A DNA stretch of 19,043 nucleotides, from positions 1-19,043 of the forward strand of contig CAZJBS010000047.1 of assembly GCA_964544475.1 (NCBI GenBank). Direction: 5' to 3'. Position 1 is the stretch's first letter; each line of letters starts with the position of its first letter. This DNA comes from CAZJBS01 sp964544475 (GTDB lineage Bacteria; CLD3; SB21). The notes beneath the pieces are model-generated. The model worked only from the letters and a program-made list of their open reading frames with translations, made no database searches and was not told where the DNA came from. This document shows, in pieces, positions 15,343 to 19,043 of the stretch. The translations under genes were made by a program, and so were the position numbers.

Positions 15343-15381
15343 AAAAGAAAAGGCTTGAAGTATGTTCAAGCCTTTTCTTTT
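15343..15381 (-). terminator. Intrinsic terminator, perfect 17-bp stem
   Basis: AAAAGAAAAGGCTTGAA (15343-15359) and TTCAAGCCTTTTCTTTT (15365-15381) are exact inverted repeats with a 5-nt loop. The T-rich right arm gives a U-tract, and the mirrored A-rich arm makes it work in both directions. It sits 43 nt past the stop of the beta-propeller gene and upstream of the flippase promoter, so it insulates the two units. Confidence 0.9.
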
Positions 15382-15423
15382 GAAGGGCGCAATCAGTTGC
15401 AGGCGCAAGAAGTGATTAGATTC

Positions 15424-17073
15424 CTATTTCAGCAGTGTGATCTTCCGGCTTGTAGACGCACCGGAATTTTCCAAACGCACAATGTAGATGCCGGATGAAA
15501 CCTTCGCACCCAGATCGGAAGTCCCGTCCCACACAACCTGATGATGTCCGGCCGTTTCATCTTGTTCAACCAATGTTCGGACAAGTTGTCCAAGTTCGTT
15601 ATAGACTTTCAAAGAAACCTTGCTGCTTTTCGGGATGGCGTATCGCAAAGCAGTGTAGGGGTTGAACGGATTTGGAAAATTTTGCTCCAGATGGAATTCA
15701 GCTGGTGTATTGTCCCCTATGCCCGTTATCTCACCGCCACCGGCAATCTTGGCCACAAAGAAGTCCCAACCCCCTCCTCCAATGATGGTTGTGTCGTCGA
15801 AGGTGGCGGTTCCATCAAAATGACCAGAAACGTAGACATTGCCGAGCAGGTCCGTTGTTAGATCGTAGTTGTAGTCGTAACCCATTCCCCCGATCTTTCT
15901 TGCCCATCGAAATTCCCCGGACGCATCATACTTGACGATGGCCACATCGAAGTCACCTGAGCTGATCAATACGGTGTCCCCGAAAACGCCGATGGATTGA
16001 AAGGGTCCTGATTCAAATACGTCGCCGGCCGGAGTTACTGCAACGGCCCAGCAGTAATCATCGAAAGTGCCACCGCCACGACGAGCCCACATGGCATTGC
16101 CGTCGGGACCAAATTTTGCCACGTAGAAGTCCTGACCTCCAAGGCTCGTCAGACTAACGGCATTACCAAAATCAATCGTGCTTGAGAATACGCCTGCAAA
16201 GAACATCTCTCCCTCGGCATTGATCCAGGCATCCTGTCCACTATCAACTCCGGGCCCGCCCAAGTGCCTGAAGTCTTCCAATGTGCCGTCACTGGTCATA
16301 TGCAAGAATAGTGCGTCGCGATCACCGGCGGTTCCGATGACCGTCGAGCCAGCCGCTGTTCTTCCGTAGAAGTACGCCGAGACCCACAGCTGATTGTTTT
16401 CGTCGACAAAAATGCGGTTTCCGTGCTCGTCCCAACATCCACCAGCCCTTTCCACCCAAAGTTGATTACCAGCACCATCGAATTTCTGAACAAAAATGTC
16501 CAACCCATCACTTGCCCAAATGTGCGTTGTGTCGAATTCGCAGAAATCCCTGAAACCTCCGGTGACGTAGCAATGGCCAACGTCATCCGTAGCTATTCCA
16601 TAGCCATGGTCATTTGATTCACCACCTGCCCGCTTTATCCATAACAATGAGCCAGATGGAGAATACTTCGCGGTAAAGATGTCATATCCTCCATGACTTA
16701 TGATCGGAGATGAACCGAAAATGGCCGTATTCTGGAAAAATCCCGTGATGAACACGTTTCCGTTGGAGTCTACGGCTACGCATCTGCCTTCATCCGCTCC
16801 GGTTCCTCCGCCGGATCGCACCCACTGGATCTGTCCTGACGGTGTGTACTTTGCAACAAACGCGTCATAGCCCCCCTGGCTTTGCACCATGACTCCACCG
16901 ATGTTAGCCAGTTCCCTGAAAGAACCAACTACGAGGACATTGCCATCTTTGTCCACGGCAACCGACGCACCGTCATCATTCCCGCTCCCTCCTCCCGTCC
17001 TTACCCATCCTTGAGCGAAAAGCGTTCCGGCGATCAGAAATCCGAAGACTGCTGAAAGAATTGTCATCTTCAT
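15424..17073 (-). CDS. Secreted SBBP-type beta-propeller protein with T9SS sorting domain
   Basis: The protein has 549 residues. The signal peptide MKMTILSAVFGFLIAGTLFAQ occupies residues 1-21. From about 22 to 450 there are roughly eight repeats of the form GWVRTGGGSGNDDG / VAVDKDGNVLVVGSF / GGYDAFVAKY, characteristic of SBBP (beta-propeller) repeats. A linker follows, then a T9SS type-A domain with NFPNPFNP near 467, WDGTSDLGAKVSSGIYIVRL and final ITLLK. It should be exported by Sec and then by the type IX system. It has no visible catalytic motif, so an adhesive or structural role is only a guess. ATG 17073 has AAGGGTGA just upstream, a promoter at 17144-17172 and a strong terminator at 15343-15381, so it is monocistronic. 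Confidence 0.92.
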   Translation of the reverse strand: MKMTILSAVFGFLIAGTLFAQGWVRTGGGSGNDDGASVAVDKDGNVLVVGSFRELANIGGVMVQSQGGYDAFVAKYTPSGQIQWVRSGGGTGADEGRCVAVDSNGNVFITGFFQNTAIFGSSPIISHGGYDIFTAKYSPSGSLLWIKRAGGESNDHGYGIATDDVGHCYVTGGFRDFCEFDTTHIWASDGLDIFVQKFDGAGNQLWVERAGGCWDEHGNRIFVDENNQLWVSAYFYGRTAAGSTVIGTAGDRDALFLHMTSDGTLEDFRHLGGPGVDSGQDAWINAEGEMFFAGVFSSTIDFGNAVSLTSLGGQDFYVAKFGPDGNAMWARRGGGTFDDYCWAVAVTPAGDVFESGPFQSIGVFGDTVLISSGDFDVAIVKYDASGEFRWARKIGGMGYDYNYDLTTDLLGNVYVSGHFDGTATFDDTTIIGGGGWDFFVAKIAGGGEITGIGDNTPAEFHLEQNFPNPFNPYTALRYAIPKSSKVSLKVYNELGQLVRTLVEQDETAGHHQVVWDGTSDLGAKVSSGIYIVRLENSGASTSRKITLLK

Positions 17074-17143
17074 AAGTCACCCTTAATTTTGATCTTAGTA
17101 ACCAGATAGAAAAGTAGTGGGAGCTACGGCTCCTATAACAGCC

Positions 17144-17172
17144 AAAATACGACAGGCGAACAAATCAGTCAA
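17144..17172 (-). promoter_or_regulatory. Sigma70-like promoter of the beta-propeller gene
   Basis: On the minus strand, TTGACT (17172-17167) and TATTTT (17149-17144) have a 17-bp spacer. The leader, about 65 nt, contains a small hairpin GGAGC-CGTA-GCTCC (17120-17133) before the ribosome-binding site. Confidence 0.55.
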
Positions 17173-17181
17173 TGACAATTA

Positions 17182-17310
17182 TCATGTTAGAACGCGAGTC
17201 AGCTTCTGCAAGGCCTGCGCCATCCTTTCCTCCTCCTCACCGGTGAAGCACAACCTCACGTACAAACCACAGTCCTTCCCAAAATCCTCCCCGGGAGCCA
17301 CGGCCACGCC
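17182..17310 (-). pseudogene. Detached 3'-terminal fragment of an aminotransferase gene
   Basis: On the minus strand this reads GVAVAPGEDFGKDCGLYVRL, then CFTGEEERMAQALQKLTRVLT and stop. It matches the C-terminus encoded at 18874-19002 over 123 bp (17188-17310) with 9 substitutions and no gaps, about 93% identity. There is no start and no upstream aminotransferase sequence: similarity stops abruptly at 17310, next to a CCCCGGGG palindrome at 17327-17334. Most changes are silent or mild, so the copy arose recently or was homogenised by gene conversion. The remainder of 17074-17352 holds only the beta-propeller promoter and leader. Confidence 0.85.
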
Positions 17311-17352
17311 GCTCTTTGGCAGCCCCCGGGGACAACCTCAACCAATCGCGTA

Positions 17353-18657
17353 CTATTTCAGAAGCGTCATCTTCAGGGTCTCCATGGTCTGTCCCACACG
17401 CATCTGGTACAGGTAGACGCCCGAACTGACCGCCTGTCCGGCCTCGTTCCGGCCATCCCAGACGGCTTCGTGAATGCCCCGTGGCATCACGCCATCCACC
17501 AGCGTGCGGACTTCGTGCCCGAGCGTGTTGAAAATCTTCAACGTGACCGGAACGTCAGACTTCAATTCGTAGCGTATGGTTGTCGACGGATTGAAAGGAT
17601 TGGGTGAGTTCCTGTGCAGAACGAAGTCCTTTGGAACGCCATGGGTTCCCGGGCTTTTGATCGACGTGATCGGGTCCAGGCCAAACATATTGCGAATGAG
17701 GGCTGCCCGGACTTTCAGCGAATCCACGGCGATCAAGGATGTCGCTGCCTGCGCGCCCAGCATGACATACCAGACGTCCTGCGTATCTCCGGCCGCGAGC
17801 GTGAAAGGACCCGAACTCAGAATCGTACGTTGATCGCTAGGCGTGCGACCTGCCAACGGATCCCAGACTCCGCCAGGTTTTGAAGACCCATCCGCTTTCA
17901 GGCCCTTTAAGTAATTGTACCTGCAGATGTCGCCGGTATTGCCGGTTTGCCCGCAGTTACCGCCGGCATTATTGGGATAAGCTGTTCCGGCCGTTGCTCC
18001 CACAGTCGTATGATCCGCCACCGACTTGACATATATTCCGCTGGTTCCAATGTCCATAACATGGGCGGTCTGACCGACGGCGGGCACGGTCGCCCCTTGT
18101 AGAAGTAGCAAACCATACGCCACGGGGTGAATGTCTCCCCCAGATGGGTTGCTATAGGTGCAAGACAGCCACAGGGTTGAATCCAGCGTTACGAGATCTT
18201 CGCTTGATTGTGACCCGACGTCCGGATCATTCCAGATGCCCACATAAAACTCGGGGTAATCTGCATTGGATTTGTTGATAAGGCGGGTGCGAACGAGGAT
18301 ACCGTGTGCCAATGGGTATGTGGTGAAATGGAAAGTCTGGCGTTCCATATGCAATCCAAATCCGGGTGACGGGCTAAATTGAGGTTCAGTAGTCAGGAAG
18401 ACGCTGAGATCGTTGTATACGGTCCAGGTATCTCTGGAAGAAATCTGGAGGGGCTGTCCCCCCGCATTGTGGGACGCCTCCGCCGGCCAGCAATCCGCGT
18501 CATCCGGCAGAACAAAAAATGTATGGGCCGTGTCAGGAGTTTCAGCGATCAGGCTGCCAAAGGATCCGGTATTCAATATCCGCCCGGGCAACCACTCGGT
18601 TACAAATTCCACCGGCCAATTCGGCCAGCAGGAACACCAGACCAGCCAGCAAACCAT
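17353..18657 (-). CDS. T9SS-sorted secreted protein with frameshifted signal peptide
   Basis: This frame encodes 434 residues. It ends in a type-A T9SS sorting domain (HRNSPNPFNPSTTIRYEL, then VWDGRNEAGQAVSSGVYLYQ and final MTLLK). The middle has features I associate with an uncharacterised secreted family of FCB genomes: ILNTGSFGSL near the start, YVGIWNDPDVG, LSSGPFTLAAGDTQDVWYVM and a late LIRNMFGLDP. No enzymatic motif is seen. The N-terminus of this frame (MVCWLVWCSCWPNWPVEF) is not a plausible signal peptide and its ATG has no Shine-Dalgarno. A textbook signal peptide with a good ribosome-binding site starts at 18670 in a frame offset by one base. The gene is therefore likely frameshifted (mutation or assembly error), so secretion may be lost. 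It lies between the two aminotransferase 3' ends. Confidence 0.82.
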   Translation of the reverse strand: MVCWLVWCSCWPNWPVEFVTEWLPGRILNTGSFGSLIAETPDTAHTFFVLPDDADCWPAEASHNAGGQPLQISSRDTWTVYNDLSVFLTTEPQFSPSPGFGLHMERQTFHFTTYPLAHGILVRTRLINKSNADYPEFYVGIWNDPDVGSQSSEDLVTLDSTLWLSCTYSNPSGGDIHPVAYGLLLLQGATVPAVGQTAHVMDIGTSGIYVKSVADHTTVGATAGTAYPNNAGGNCGQTGNTGDICRYNYLKGLKADGSSKPGGVWDPLAGRTPSDQRTILSSGPFTLAAGDTQDVWYVMLGAQAATSLIAVDSLKVRAALIRNMFGLDPITSIKSPGTHGVPKDFVLHRNSPNPFNPSTTIRYELKSDVPVTLKIFNTLGHEVRTLVDGVMPRGIHEAVWDGRNEAGQAVSSGVYLYQMRVGQTMETLKMTLLK

Positions 18658-18670
18658 AACGTGTTTTCAT
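18542..18670 (-). other. Out-of-frame signal-peptide start of the downstream T9SS protein
   Basis: ATG 18670 is preceded by AAAGGG with 5-nt spacing and encodes MKTRYGLLAGLVFLLAELAG, a canonical basic-plus-hydrophobic signal sequence. This frame closes after 42 codons. The T9SS protein body continues in the frame one base further on. The switch has to fall after the LAELAG segment and before VTEWLPGRILNTG, so the likely lesion is between about 18590 and 18615. It would need removal of one base, or gain of two, to restore the gene. Confidence 0.75.
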
Positions 18671-18749
18671 GATATCCCTTTCTGTCCAAGACGCGAAAAC
18701 GGCCTTGAACGAAGCAATGTAGATGATAGATGAGAAGCCCTGCACACGC

Positions 18750-18778
18750 AATCTAACGCAAACTTCATTCTTTGTCAA
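18750..18778 (-). promoter_or_regulatory. Strong sigma70-like promoter of the frameshifted T9SS gene
   Basis: On the minus strand, a perfect TTGACA (18778-18773) and TAGATT (18755-18750) have a 17-bp spacer. The start of transcription would be near 18743, giving a leader of about 73 nt to ATG 18670 and supporting that ATG as the original start. Confidence 0.65.
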
Positions 18779-18873
18779 TCGGTAGTTTCAGACCTTGGGA
18801 ACTGACAATGACAAAGTATCTCTCTTTCGCAGAACACGAAATGGGGTATGATTTTGTTCAGCATCCCTATTTC

Positions 18874-19043
18874 TCAAACTAGAACGCGAGTCAGCTCCTG
18901 CAAGGCCCGCGCCATCCTTTCCTCCTCCTCCCCGGTGAAACACAACCTCACGTACAGGCCAAAGTCCTTTCCAAAATCCTCCCCGGGGGCCACGGCCACG
19001 CCAGCTTCGAGGCATGATTTCATCACATCCCAGTAGTTCCTTC
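18874..19043 (-). CDS. C-terminus of a class I/II PLP-dependent aminotransferase (partial)
   Basis: Only the last 55 codons are inside the window; the gene runs off the right edge. The readable protein is RNYWDVMKSCLEAGVAVAPG, EDFGKDFGLYVRLCFTGEEE, then RMARALQELTRVLV and stop. This resembles the small-domain C-terminus of aspartate-aminotransferase-like fold-type I enzymes, where an 'APGxxFG...VRLCF' pattern carries the arginine that binds the substrate carboxylate (here Arg of YVRLCF). The amino acid substrate cannot be read from the fragment. It is followed by the promoter of the frameshifted T9SS gene. Its last 123 bp before the final codons are copied at 17188-17310. Confidence 0.82.
   Translation of the reverse strand, partial: RNYWDVMKSCLEAGVAVAPGEDFGKDFGLYVRLCFTGEEEERMARALQELTRVLV
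18880..19002. repeat. Direct repeat, copy 2 (aminotransferase 3' end)
   Basis: This 123-bp stretch pairs with 17188-17310 in the same orientation, gap-free, with 9 differences. The distance between copies is 1692 bp. The space between them holds exactly one transcription unit, promoter plus the frameshifted T9SS gene. Confidence 0.85.

Noticed and set aside
15172..15498. 108-codon plus-strand frame
   Set aside because: It runs through a flippase promoter and an intrinsic terminator and into the antisense of the beta-propeller gene; no domain or Shine-Dalgarno.

Overview
The window looks like a chromosomal segment of a Gram-negative bacterium of the FCB supergroup. Three proteins end in type IX secretion (T9SS) type-A sorting domains, two with the NPFNP signature. 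There is also an outer-membrane barrel protein, a 7TM-AraC sensor-regulator and a UDP-GlcNAc 2-epimerase. Several genes have recognisable Shine-Dalgarno sites and sigma70-like -35/-10 pairs with 17-bp spacers, not the TAnnTTTG promoters typical of Bacteroidota. I therefore lean to a non-Bacteroidota FCB lineage (Calditrichota, KSB1, Zixibacteria or Ignavibacteria type); this is inference. No tRNA, rRNA, CRISPR array, transposase or integrase was seen.

Layout. (1) 1-2120, minus strand: a small outer-membrane barrel protein and a membrane-anchored AraC-type regulator. The regulator shares an upstream motif (GTTTACAAA) with the barrel gene. (2) 2215-6375, plus strand, divergent from the regulator: a giant secreted subtilisin-like protease with six FG-GAP/VCBS calcium motifs, Ig/FN3-like modules and a T9SS tail. 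(3) 6376-6544: an 85-89-bp tandem repeat that carries a 13-bp perfect hairpin and duplicates the 3' end of the neighbouring PBP1A gene. (4) 6517-10951, minus strand: a tight unit of GT2 glycosyltransferase, UDP-GlcNAc 2-epimerase (wecB) and bifunctional PBP1A, with gaps of 4 and 6 bp. (5) 11033-11704, plus strand: a lone CatB/XAT-type acetyltransferase with its own promoter and a TTG start. (6) 11716-15178, minus strand: MOP-type flippase, class I methyltransferase and GT4 glycosyltransferase, coupled by 4-bp ATGA and TTGA overlaps, with a good promoter. (7) 15343-17073: a secreted SBBP-type beta-propeller with a T9SS tail, ended by a perfect 17-bp hairpin terminator. (8) 17182-19043: a T9SS-secreted protein whose signal peptide lies in the wrong reading frame, placed between a 123-bp fragment of an aminotransferase 3' end and the genuine 3' end of that gene at the window edge.

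Regions 4 to 6 form part of a surface-polysaccharide locus: ManNAc precursor supply, two glycosyltransferases, methyl and acetyl decoration, and export. No initiating transferase or polymerase is visible, so the locus is partial or split. The two most unusual structures are both duplications of gene 3' ends (PBP1A at 6379-6544 and the aminotransferase at 17188-17310 versus 18880-19002). The second pair flanks a complete promoter-plus-gene cassette.
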